Below, piece after piece: positions 46,995 to 57,149 of a stretch of DNA of 64,000 nucleotides. This DNA comes from Hirundichthys speculiger (lineage: Eukaryota > Chordata > Actinopteri > Beloniformes > Exocoetidae): positions 167,084 through 231,083 of the forward strand of contig JAGFBZ010000678.1 of assembly GCA_018398805.1 (NCBI GenBank), read 5' to 3'. A program made the translations under genes and the position numbers. The notes under the pieces are model-generated. The model saw nothing but the letters and a program-made list of their open reading frames with translations. It had not been told where the DNA came from and did not search any database. Every line of letters starts with the position of its first letter. Within the stretch, counting starts at the first letter, position 1.

Positions 46995-47001
46995 TATATA
47001 A
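46995..47001 (+). promoter_or_regulatory. TATA-like element upstream of psmb11
   Basis: TATATAA lies 235 bases before the psmb11 start codon, within the 832-base head-to-head interval shared with sel1l3. It would give a 5' UTR of about 200 bases containing the tandem repeat at 47,105-47,149. Confidence 0.45.
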
Positions 47002-47104
47002 ACGATGACTCCTGCTAAAACAGACATAAGATGCACGTCCATACAGCATAGAAGTCTCAATGAGACATCTGACATAATTACTTCAGACTCTGGACTGCAC
47101 TTGA

Positions 47105-47149
47105 TTTGAGAAATATTTGAGAAATATTTGAGAAATATTTAAGAAATAT
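47105..47149. repeat. four-copy 11-bp tandem repeat in the psmb11 leader
   Basis: The unit TTTGAGAAATA is repeated about four times, the last with one change (AAGAAATA). It sits between the TATA-like element and the start codon. Confidence 0.85.
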
Positions 47150-47235
47150 TTTCCAAAGCCATTGGGAAACACTGTAATAGACCAGTTTTGCAAAGTTTCT
47201 CATTTTGGGATATTTGAAAAAGGACGTTACATTCA

Positions 47236-48417
47236 ATGGCTTTGCAGGATCTGTGCAACTTGCGGGACATCTTTCAGGAAGGTATAACCACGGAACAATC
47301 GTCAATTCTATTTGGAAAAAAGGCAAGCTGTAACTATTTAAGTGATTTCCCCTTCAGCAATCGCACAAGTCCGTTGGATTTTTATATACCGGTGGCAGAG
47401 TATCTGGATGAAGGTCCCATTCAGTTTGGCCAAATCCTCCCCACCCAGAGCTCCAATGCCGTCTCATCTCAAGACTCTCCGATAACATCCTCCTCTTTGC
47501 CCACAAGCCTTGCTTTTGCTTCCACTCAGTGTGCTCCGCTTCCATTTCCCATGGCTCATGGAACCACCACCTTGGCTTTTGTCTTCCAGGGTGGCGTGCT
47601 GGCTGCAGCAGACACTCGTTCCAGTTGCTCCGGTCTTGTGGCGTGCCCAGCCGCCCAGAAGATCCTGCCCATCCACAGTCACCTGGTGGGCACCACCTCG
47701 GGAACTTCAGCCGACTGCGCGCTGTGGAAGCGGATTCTAGCTCGAGAACTGCGCCTCTACCAGCTCCGTCACGGCCGCCGGTTGTCTACGGGTGGAGCTG
47801 CCAAACTGCTTTCACACATGCTTCACCCTTTTAAGGGAACCGAGCTGTGTGTGGCTGCCACGCTGTGTGGGTGGGATGGAGGAGAGCCTGGTGATGGAAA
47901 TCACGGCCATGGATACACAGAAGCTGATCAAAGCGATATCAGAGAAACAACAAAGAGTCAAAAAACTGCCTTAGAAATGACTGTACATGCCTCCACTGAA
48001 AATGTCTCTCTGTCCAAGGCAAAGAGTTCGAGCTCTTTGTTCCCACTGCAGTACTCTGCCAGAGAGAAGAAAAGTTTCTCTGGGCCCAGTCTGTTTTATG
48101 TATGCAGTGACGGCTCTCGCTTCCAGGGAGCCCTCTTCTCTGTCGGCTCAGGATCCCCGTATGCCTACTCCATTTTGGACCAGGCGGTTCAGTGGGGACT
48201 GAGCGTGGGTGAGGCCACAGCAGTAGCTAGAGAAGCTGTGTACAGAGCCACATACAGGGATGCATACTCAGGAAACTGTGTAGACGTCTATCATGTCACC
48301 TCAAAAGGATGGACTCGCAGGACCAGGGAGGACTTGAAAGAGGAATATTACAGAGAAAGGGAACGGCGAAAGCGTGAGGGGAAAACACGATGTGATTTTG
48401 TCAGAGTAAACACATGA
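47236..48417 (+). CDS. psmb11: proteasome subunit beta5t (thymoproteasome), intronless
   Basis: Catalytic beta subunit of the 20S core in cortical thymic epithelium, where it replaces beta5/beta5i and shapes peptides for CD8 T-cell positive selection. One exon of 393 codons, as in mammals. A propeptide of 109 residues ends in HG before the catalytic Thr110 (mature Thr1). Asp17 and Lys33 of the mature numbering are in place (AAADTR, AAQKILP). Mature residue 45 is Thr, as in beta5t; beta5 has Met there. This gives the polar S1 pocket that sets beta5t apart. Late motifs GSGSPYAY and RDAYSG confirm the family. Unusual: about 65 residues (roughly 218-282), Ser/Lys/Thr-rich, are inserted between CGWDG and GPSLFYV, where beta5 proteins have a tight turn. 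The start codon is the first ATG in frame. The neighbour is sel1l3, divergent. Confidence 0.95.
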   Translation: MALQDLCNLRDIFQEGITTEQSSILFGKKASCNYLSDFPFSNRTSPLDFYIPVAEYLDEGPIQFGQILPTQSSNAVSSQDSPITSSSLPTSLAFASTQCAPLPFPMAHGTTTLAFVFQGGVLAAADTRSSCSGLVACPAAQKILPIHSHLVGTTSGTSADCALWKRILARELRLYQLRHGRRLSTGGAAKLLSHMLHPFKGTELCVAATLCGWDGGEPGDGNHGHGYTEADQSDIRETTKSQKTALEMTVHASTENVSLSKAKSSSSLFPLQYSAREKKSFSGPSLFYVCSDGSRFQGALFSVGSGSPYAYSILDQAVQWGLSVGEATAVAREAVYRATYRDAYSGNCVDVYHVTSKGWTRRTREDLKEEYYRERERRKREGKTRCDFVRVNT

Positions 48418-48906
48418 AGCAAACAAAAATGTCTTGAGGAAAGTAAAGTAAACATCGACACTTGAGTATTTTGGAGAGACTTGATGGCATCTCAAGAGTA
48501 GATACTAAATTAATGAACAAGACAGGCACTTGCATCCTCCGGGCTATCTCTCAAATGATTTGGGCACACATATCGTTCCATTTCATAAGCAGCTGATGTT
48601 TTGTTTGCACTGATGATAAAATGTAATCTAACAGCGCTTCTGGCTGGCATTTTGATGTAGACGTTAAAACATTTTGAATCATTGCATCATTTCAAGTTTT
48701 AGATGATTAAACTCTACTCCTGGATGTGTTTTTTTTTTAAAGAAAAATAAACAGAAAGAAGCAAACAAGGAGGAGTTCAAAGATCGAAACATCCAAAGTA
48801 TTTCCATGTGTACAGAAACGCATTTAGCTGCAGGAAGAGGCAACCAGGGACCAAACACCGATTTGCTTCTGCTGACAGAATACTTCTGATTTTTTTTCAA
48901 CACTTG

Positions 48907-48912
48907 AATAAA
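48907..48912 (+). terminator. polyadenylation signal, psmb11
   Basis: AATAAA 490 bases after the stop. An alternative AATAAA lies at 48,746-48,751. Confidence 0.5.
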
Positions 48913-51320
48913 TTATTGAATTAATGGCATTTGCCTTTACTCGTCTGTTCATTTTGTTTAAGCACTGGGGTCATAAATTAAGTATACAGGGTATTGTTCA
49001 ATTTACAATGACTCTGCAGGGATGGAGTTAATGGTAGAGATAGCTGATCATGTTACGTTACCTTCTTAAATCTCACTGATAATCAAGGTTTCTGCACAAC
49101 ACAGTTTGCTATGCAGGAGTAGTTTTATAGCATATGGATTACACTATTTGTCAAAGCGCTTTAGTGATGCGTTAAGTTGTGTTTTTACATGAATGTATGA
49201 TGAGCTAATTCATAACTATTGTAATATATTGTGTATCATGAGCTAATTCATAACTGTTGTAATATATTGTGTATCATGCACTTTTTAATGGTTAACTTAT
49301 CCATATGTGTGCAGCCAGTGTGTCTCTGTGTTATTAACAATGTAAAATAAATTGCACGCAGTGATTCGTGACTGCAACATGAGAGGAGACGCGCACCAGT
49401 TCCACTGTGTGATTGAGTGCAGCTGTGTGAGTAAGAGGGAAAAGCCTCCCTCACTCCCTAACCTCATCCATAATTTCCATCTTTGGGAGATCATTAATGG
49501 CAGAGTTATTGAGCAAGTGGAAAAAAACATAAAAATAACAATCGGGAACAAATTTGGTGGTCCAGATTCGAACGACTGCAGCGACGGGCTCATAGAGGCG
49601 CAGAGAGGACAGATTCGTAAATCAAAGTTTTGAGCCTGAAAAAAAAAGCTTTGAGTCAAAATTTGAGCGAGCAGCATGTTCTTCGTTCGCTTGGCCTTTT
49701 CAAAGATTTTTTTTTCTCTCAGTTTTGGCAGTTTCTGCTCCTCACACGCACACTTCATCTCAGTGCACAGCAAATTACTCTGGATTTGTTTTTTGAGGTT
49801 GCTCACTAGTTGGCATTAATAAACCACAGCTGCTGTGTACAAGGGATCCGTCAAGTGACCTTGGGGTCATCCCAGTATCATCCCAACCTCCTAAAGGCTG
49901 TCTGGCTGCTTCATCGTCACACAGAAGTCAAGAATGATCAAGAAGATTTTCTACAGTACCACATGCCCCAAAAACCTGGTTCTGCAGCTGTGTCACTATT
50001 TCTATCCAGAGGATATATTTTTCTTTCCATCCATCCCTCCATTATCCATACCCGTTTAGTCCTATCTAGGGTCACGGGGTCCTTTCCATTTGAAATAAAA
50101 GAAAAAAACCTTTTTGGACAAACAGGAAATAATGCAGAGTTAAATTAGATTTATATAATGACTCTTATTGTGTTGATTCAGAGGTTTGAGTTTATTCAAA
50201 AATTTCAAAAGGTGTAAATTTCTGTCCCTGCAAAGTTACCCAAAAGCGTACTACTCCCATCCTGGTTATTTGATCGAGATATAAGTGAGCATTCATATTT
50301 ATTTTCCCTTTATTGAGATACAGTGATTATATTTATAGGTAGGCTGATTAATCATCTTGCTGATTGTTGGCTATTTTTGATCATCTGCATCAATCTGTGT
50401 TCTTCAGTCCAGGTCCTCTGGACCCGCTGCCTTGCTTGTTTTAGATGTCTCCCTGCTCCAAAACACCTGGGTCAAATGAATGGGTCACCAACAGACTGTT
50501 CTAGATTATATGTACGTAAAATGAATCCAGACAATGTTCAGAATAAAATGTCTCTATAAGCAAAAGTAAGACTTCAGTTCTCTCTCAGAACCTTTTTTTT
50601 TTTGTTTTTTTTTAAGGATTCTGTCCCATATAGATGTTTTCAGTGATCCCAGATAACATTTATATGTAGGGCCCATCTGAGAAATAAGACACATGTCCGG
50701 GTCACACGTCATCACACCCAAGTGGGCAATTCACACCAACCCGATGTGGAACCAGTGAACCCCTTTTCCAACCCATCTACCCTCTGCTGGGTCCCCCAAA
50801 CAAATGTTGGTGGGTAAATTCTGTTTAGACTTAAAATAGCCACTTTCTGTTTGTCTCTTAATGAGACAAAATTAAAATGGGTGGTATTAAAAATTTAATA
50901 AAACACCAACAGTGGGAGTGCTAAAGACTTTTACTGTTTAATGTTCACAATCTTGCCTTCTATTCTGGTTTATCAAATTGTTTTCTCCAAGAAAAACACA
51001 TCATAACCAATCCCAATTCAGTCCCAAAGCATCCCATCAAAGACTGGAGAGAGGTCGTAGTGGGAGTAATTACCCTACAATAAAAGAGATAAAGGTTTTA
51101 TGAAGTTTAGAGCGCTATTAATTAAAAATTTTTTATCATTTATGCAAAATTGACAGGAAGCTTTCTGAAGCAGCTTCTGGATGTCAAAAGTAGGAAAATA
51201 CTGATGTTATAGGTTGAAAATGTTCAACCTGATAAAATACACTCCTCAGCTTCAAACAAGACGCACTGACTCGACGAAAGATACTGAAAAAATTAATTAT
51301 AAGGTATTCTGGATATAAGA
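48913..51320. other. intergenic with dispersed repeats
   Basis: No gene is recognised. Two adjacent imperfect copies of a 45-base segment (ATGAGCTAATTCATAACT...GTGTATCATG) lie at about 49,198-49,277. A reversed copy of the GACTCCAGCAGACC repeat family is at 50,030-50,090. A decayed relative of the 10,492-10,699 hAT MITE is at 50,405-50,515. The 170-codon minus frame at 49,297-49,806 and its + counterpart show no domain. Confidence 0.5.
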
Positions 51321-51399
51321 GTCCGTGTGGCGTAGTCACCAGTGGGCACGTGCGTCAAAAGAGTGGGCTTTTAGGGCAACCACTGGTCTTTCTGTGGAA

Positions 51400-51594
51400 G
51401 TAACAAACTGTTGGAGTGGAGGAGAGAGAGAAACACATAAAGAGAGGGAGGGAGGGAGGGAGGGAGAGACGGAGGGAGAGAGACCGGGCTCAGTGGACAG
51501 ACCTCACGTTGAGCTCGCGTGAACCTCGGCATCCTTTCCCACGTTGGATTCATTTCACCTCCGTTAAAACCCCGGGAGCTGCCGGTCAGAGCCG
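51400..51594 (+). other. possible noncoding first exon of a downstream gene
   Basis: A GGGA/GAGA purine tract (51,420-51,485) is followed by a CpG-containing stretch ending at 51,593 before GTAAGTAT, a near-consensus donor. No coding potential is seen. It may be the 5' exon of a gene that lies beyond the window; in human the next genes after SEL1L3 are SMIM20 and RBPJ. This is inference only. Confidence 0.3.
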
Positions 51595-51669
51595 TAAGTA
51601 TCTACTTTACTCTCACGTGTGACTCCGTTAAATGCTCGCAGTGTATGGCAAGCCAGAAGGGCCATATAT

Positions 51670-51955
51670 CGCCACAATAATGGCGCGTGTCTTATAAAAC
51701 GCCGTTAAAAGCGGCGTTTTTGAAGGGAAAACGCCGCTTTTGACGCCGTTTTATACGCCAAAAACGGCGCAAAAGACGCCGTTTCCTTGATCTTCGCTAA
51801 ACGCCGTAAAAAACGGCGTTTTCTGGTCCTTGAACGCGCGCTTTTGACGCGCGTCTATAGAACGCGCGTCAAAAGCGGCGTTTTCGCGTGTTTGAACGCG
51901 CGTCAAAAACGGCGTTTTGTGCAAGTACAACGCGCGTCAAAAACGGCGTTTTGTT
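51670..51955. repeat. CpG-dense array of short palindromes
   Basis: About eight imperfect units are built from AAAACGCC/GGCGTTTT and ACGCGCGTC blocks. Each can fold on itself, for example AAACGCCG, spacer, CGGCGTTT at 51,799-51,821. The last three units share ACGCGCGTCAAAARCGGCGT with spacers of 10-12 bases. I count 44 CpG dinucleotides in about 280 bases, in a window that is otherwise CpG-poor. No protein reading is plausible. Confidence 0.9.
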
Positions 51956-52362
51956 GTATTATAATTATCCCTGCCCCTTATGTTTCACAGCCACTAAAAT
52001 TGAACCTTGATGATCCAATCGGCGAAGAGTAAGAGCAGACCACATAAATCCATCTCTGATCTCGTTTGCTGCAGGATTGTATGCATTGTCCTAATAAACA
52101 TATTCCATGAGCTTGTCAAGCTGCCTGCTAGTGTATATATCTGGATAATAGTACTATGTCCATTTCCTCTGAGTTAACTTACAGAAACAAAGTTTACAAA
52201 CCAATCAAATTTTAAACGCTACTTTCACAGTAAGAAGAGTCTGATCTATAAAGAGACAGGAGGGGGGGCATTGATGGAGCGACACAGATTGTAAACAGTT
52301 TGGTCCCCGGATAAAGTCCGGCAATGTTCTTATCGTTTTCGTTTGTTTGTTTGTTTTCGGGA

Positions 52363-52386
52363 GGGGGGGGGGGGGGGGGGGGGGGG
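52363..52386 (+). repeat. run of 24 G
   Basis: An uninterrupted G tract, able to form G-quadruplexes and a likely site of assembly or polymerase error. It is followed by a CpG-containing stretch to about 52,520. Confidence 0.95.
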
Positions 52387-52870
52387 ATACCGGCGGAACA
52401 GCGAGCCAGCCGTACTGAGGGCGGAGATCACCCCGGTCAGGAGTGGAGAGTGGTCTGTGACCATTTATGAAGGTCGCTCTGTCAGAGATCTCCACGCAGG
52501 TGGGAGCAGAGCGCTGCTACGAATAAACATATTTGGAAAGATCCTCAGTCAACTCCATCTGCCTTCTGAATATCAATGTTCCTGAGGGTTGGTTTCACGT
52601 GAGTCTGCTGCAGGATGAGTGGCTGGCTGGAGATAGACTCATAGTTGTCGCAGCTCCCACCTGATAGTCCTGGACTCCTCAAAGTCCGGACCCGGACCAC
52701 GAGGCCCGTCAGTCTGGACCCAGGACACCTAAAATTACCCTTTCACAAATACGTTGATGAATCATTTGTAATGTTAAATACACTGTCACTGGATAGAGGC
52801 GGCTCCTCTTATCTTTACTGTCTTCCTCCTGCTGCGAGAGTTTCTACTCTGAACTTCTGTGACAGTTAAA

Positions 52871-52993
52871 CAGCTGTCAGTCAAATACGAGGAGGGCAGA
52901 GCAGATGCTCATGGAAATAACAGCAACACTTTCAGGACACGGGAGTTTGGGATTTAGAGCCAATCGGAAGCAAAATAGTGCGGATCTTTAAAA

Positions 52994-53066
<73 letters not shown>

Positions 53067-53962
53067 GCCTGAAAACAAAACTACTTTGAAATGTTACCTA
53101 AGATAACATCAAATCATGTTAACTTTAAATGAAAAATTAGGGGCCAGGTGTTCATATTTATACTGTTTATGTTTTCTTCGTTATTTGTTGTCAATCTGAA
53201 TTTTTCGCAGTGAATGCAGAGAATTCAGTTTTAAATACGTTTATATTTATATTTTTGTTGTTATTGTCTTTATTATTGTCATATGTTGTTTATACCTTTC
53301 ACACTGAAAACCCGAGATTAACGTTATGCTGTAGACATTTTTTCCGGACCTCTGGTCTTCAATGGAAAGTAGATGTGGACCTTTGAAAAATAAGTTTGAG
53401 AACCCCAGCTATAGTGACTGGAAAAGTCCTTCAGTCGTTCTGGCTGCAGGTTGGACGGCTGGTCTAGTGGTTTGTCACAGACCGTGCTCGACCGGGATCT
53501 CAGCTTTCAACATGTTCAATCCACAGATTTAAATGCTTGTGCAAGGATTAAAATTAATGCTATGCCAAACCCGATTTTTTAGAAATCCCACAGGTGGTTC
53601 AAATAAAACTGATGAATCCTGGTCTTGCCAGTAGGGGGCCTTCAAATTTCATCTTCTCAATTTAATCTGTTTAAATTGGAGACGCACTTTGGATTCATTA
53701 AAGTCTGTCTTGTTTTATCATGATGTGATGCCTCAAATTCAAAACACAAAATATTTGAAAGTATACTGTAAAAACACACTTTTCATATAATTGTCCATAC
53801 TCTTCTCTGACACTTGAAAATAACCAGCAACCTCCTCACAGCAGCTGACTCTGGCCTACTCTCTCCATCCTCGACCTCACTGTGGCCACTGTGTGTAAAT
53901 ATTAGCAGTGAGATCAATAGGCAGCCCTGTTTGGAATTCAGCACACAGGAAATAAAAATGAT
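52871..53962. repeat. spacer copy A, duplicated at 57,150-58,884
   Basis: The same order of blocks occurs in both copies: CAGCTGTCARTCAAA; CAGGACACGGG.GTTTG.GATTT; GAAGCAAAATAG.GCG; GCCTGAAAACAAAACTAC; CAGCTTTCAACATG; ATTAATGCTATGC; and finally GAGATCAATAGGCAGCCC with TAAAAATGATATGGAT. Copy A is shorter because most of the L2 fragment is missing. Similarity stops about 20 bases before the putative poly(A) signal of the HECT gene. Confidence 0.85.
52990..53066. repeat. A-run, TA-run, T-run compound repeat
   Basis: About 22 A, then some 14 TA units, then 26 T: a perfect potential hairpin of about 77 bases inside spacer copy A. Copy B has only a short T run at the same place (57,292-57,305). 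Confidence 0.95.
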
Positions 53963-54183
53963 ATGGATATGATTAACCTAGTTTAATAAACTATTTACAT
54001 TCCAGAATATATAAACTGTTACAGACAACTTTTTTTGAACATTCTTTTCCCCCAAAAAAGTACTTACACACACATATATATACATATATACACAGTGGTT
54101 GTTGTTGGAGGCATGAAGAAAAAACAAAACAAAATAACTTTTTTCCCACAGTAGATAAACTATTTACATCTTTAAAATACATA

Positions 54184-57115
54184 TTAGACCTTCCCAAACC
54201 CAAGTGAGTCCTTAATTGCGGTTTGCATTAACATTTTGAACTCTTCTCCCTCTGAGATGCCTCTGGGGAGGAACAAGGATAGGCTGCAAGTTGAAGCGTA
54301 TGGGATGCGGCGGGTCCCTGGCTCCTGATCATAAAATTCAATGGAGGCGCTCTCCTGGAAGCCTAGTGGTGGAAGACAGTCAGCGCCAGTGACGAACACC
54401 AGAAGGTCCTCAAACGTTATCTCCACCTCCCCTTCTTTTTCAGTACCGGAAAAGATAACACATTTGCATAACAGAGTTATCCTTTTGACCATCATTTAAC
54501 CTTGAGATTCAAGTCATTTATTTTTTTTGGTTCTATATGTCATGACTGAGAGATTAAAGCACACTGTAAACAAGTATTTGCTCTTGGTTAAAGAACACAG
54601 AAATAAAGAACAAACCTTCTAGAGTGTAAATCTTATGAAAGATGTGGTTTGCTTGAAAAGGACTGATATAATTATTCTCTGCAGATGTGTGTAGCGTGGT
54701 GCAGAATGAAGCTGTCCTCCACTACACATTTAAATTGAAGTTCCTTTAATTTGGTCTGCAAAGAGCAAATTTATAACAGAATATTCAGAACAGTTCGCTA
54801 CTCATCGTAATCCGACACTCAAGTGTGTACTCTTCTTCTCTGAACGTATTTTAACCTAACAGTAAAATTATGAACATCTGTAACATAACCAATCTCAAAA
54901 CAATAAATCATGTACATTACATTTCAATTCCAGACCATTTCAATCATGTACCTTGAATATCAACTTGCAATCATGTCTACTAACCATTTTCACAATAACC
55001 CAATTAATCATGTATTTGTTTTTAACATCACATCAGTTACCTATTCATTTATTTATGAATTACACGAGAGCAGCGTGAACTTTTAAGACTGGCTTATTGT
55101 TCTACTTAACAGCTTTGGCTTACTCTAGGCAACTAATGCTAGCTACTGTGAGGACCGGCTAGCCAGTTTCAGTAAACTTACTTTAGTTGAACAAATAACA
55201 TCCATAACATATTATGAGATCCCATTAAGTCCGACCGGTATCATGAACTGTCACATAACATTTTCATTAATCAAACTACCTAATTCTAACTCTCACTACT
55301 CACCTGCAAAGAGCAAATTTATAACAGAATATTCAGAACAGTTCGCTACTCATCGTAATCCGACACTCAAGTGCGTACTCTTCTTCTCTGGACGTATTTA
55401 CGCCAGACTTCTATTGTCCCTGCACACACAGTGTAGCGAACGCGCCCTCTGCTGGTAAGGCTGAGACACGGCTTCCTACCAGATAAAACCAAAATGTTCA
55501 ACAAATAACTTAATCTCTTAACTTAACAGAAAACACTCAGAAAATATCACGAGTTGGACATCAGTTGTCCCAAATTAAGTGTAAATTAAACATGTAAATA
55601 ATATAAATGTAAATGTATAAATGCATTCTATGTGCCACATGTGCTATATGCATATTTTATGGACCATCTTGAGAACATTGTGAATTAGTAAATCATAATC
55701 TGTATGTACATACCTTGGACTGCCACCAGCCACCATTCCCACTGGAAAATGGTGTCCTCCTCCAGGTCTTTCTTGTTGCTCCCCACAGGACTCCACACAA
55801 CGGTGAAGAGATTCTGGATGCAGCTCCTTGTCAGTTTCCCTCCCACATTAGTGAAAACTGGAAGGAACTGTCTCCAGAATCTTTTCACCATCTGCCAAAA
55901 ATTGCCACATGAATCCATTCCAGTGGTGAACTGGTGGATCATGCTGGACACACTGAAAGATACAGATTATGTTGTTACATCGACCCAGCAGAATTTATAG
56001 ATGCAAGACAGTTCAAATGGCTCACATCTGAAGTGAACTTATTCCAGCTCGAGTCAGAACATGCACATGAACTTGTGTCATAACAGGCTTTTAGTATAAA
56101 GAGCAAATCTTAAAACAAATATTAACAGCTTAGTCTTTTCACATTTTTTTCTTACCGGTGGAAAAGAAAGTGAGCCACAATTTGCTGCTTGACACGTGGC
56201 AGATCCTGCAGGGTGGCAGTGAACACATCGGGGACACCACAGCCAGCAATCCAGTCCCCCAGTGTGGTCTTGAGGCTGGCCAGGTCGCCTGGGCTCCTGC
56301 ACATCTCAAGCTTTAAAAGTAGACAGAATAATATGACTGAAGTAACAGAAAATCCAAACAAAACGCACAGGCCAGCCATAATTGTCAAATGCTTTAGAAT
56401 TTAGTTTCATGTTAATCACATAAAGCAATCTGCCTGCTTTCATCCTGTAAAGAAAGACTATACTCTCAAATATCTGTTGGTTCATAAAGATTTCATCCAT
56501 CCATCCATTATCTATATCTGCTTAATCCTCTGCAGGGTCACATGGGTGTGCTGGAGTCTATCCCAGCTCTCTTTGGGGCGAAAGGCTGTACATCCTGGAC
56601 AGGTCACTAGTTCATAAAGATTTTCTGAGCATTTTCTTACCTGCTCCATGTTCGTCTGCAGGTCTGGATCCAAAAATGCCTCAATTCTAAATGACGTGAG
56701 GTCAGGCCTTTCACCACACATCATCATATACAGCTCAGTATTGAGGCATCTTGGTCCTGGTCCATTGTGCATTATAGACCATGCTACAAGCTTCCCTGCT
56801 GTGTAATATTTATTTTGTTCCAGGGACTGCTGATCATATGTGAACAGCAGGTCCCCTTGCTTCCCCTCAAAAACTCCAAGGGAGCTTTGCACCTCCAAGA
56901 TGAGCAAACTGCAAATGAAAATGCAAGTTTAACAGATGAAACTAAAAGAAAAAAAAAAAATGCAATGCACCAATGAAAATGCTGTATTAATTGTATACAT
57001 GTTAAACTTACCGAAAAAATTCTCTTCTTGGGCCACCGTAATCATCTGCCATTTCAGCTACAAACTCGACAACTGGAATCTTATGCCAGTCAAAATAAGA
57101 TTTTGAAAGTGCCAT
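54184..57115 (-). CDS. HECT-domain E3 ubiquitin ligase-like protein (G2E3-like), HECT only
   Basis: Predicted transfer of ubiquitin through a catalytic cysteine. Five in-phase exons on the minus strand: 57115-57012, 56908-56641, 56310-56156, 55952-55714 and 54434-54184, giving 338 residues. This is about the size of a bare HECT domain. The N-lobe begins almost at the start codon: VEFVAEMADDYGGPRREFF matches the D.GG..REFF signature. The C-lobe carries the catalytic Cys305 in PYASTCSLSLFLP, and the protein ends in a GFG-containing tail as HECT domains do. No N-terminal substrate-binding region (PHD/RING) is encoded upstream in this frame. An ATTAAA signal at 53,982-53,987 on the minus strand could end the transcript. 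The fish genome-wide family of such genes is often associated with mobile elements. A longer unrecognised upstream exon is possible. Confidence 0.82.
54756..54851 (+). repeat. direct repeat, first copy, in HECT intron 4
   Basis: A 96-base segment starting CTGCAAAGAGCAAATTTATA is repeated almost without change at 55,304-55,399, 548 bases away in the same orientation. The copies differ at only a few positions (for example GTGTGTAC against GTGCGTAC), so the duplication is recent. Confidence 0.93.
55304..55399 (+). repeat. direct repeat, second copy, in HECT intron 4
   Basis: Partner of 54,756-54,851. The pair and the interval between them could be the ends of a young insertion or a local tandem duplication with unequal decay. 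No coding sequence lies between them. Confidence 0.93.
56510..56615 (-). repeat. short dispersed repeat, reversed copy, in HECT intron 2
   Basis: It contains TCCATCCATTATCTATA, GGGTGTGCTGGAGTCTATCC and CATCCTGGACAGGTCACTAG, the complement of the blocks at 9,205-9,310 and 17,325-17,450. Confidence 0.7.
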
Positions 57116-57149
57116 ACAAGCACTGTGACAGTCAGACAGCTGCTGGTGA

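Noticed and set aside
47354..48202. Several frames within psmb11
   Set aside because: Alternative-frame shadows of the intact 393-codon psmb11 frame, which explains their lack of stops.
49297..49806. 169-codon minus frame and its + strand counterpart
   Set aside because: Neither reads like a known protein and there are no splice sites. Length alone is within chance for a window this size.
54010..54180. Minus frame 53,991-54,203 at the 3' end of the HECT gene
   Set aside because: It lies in the 3' UTR and has no similarity to anything. The HECT frame ends properly at 54,184.
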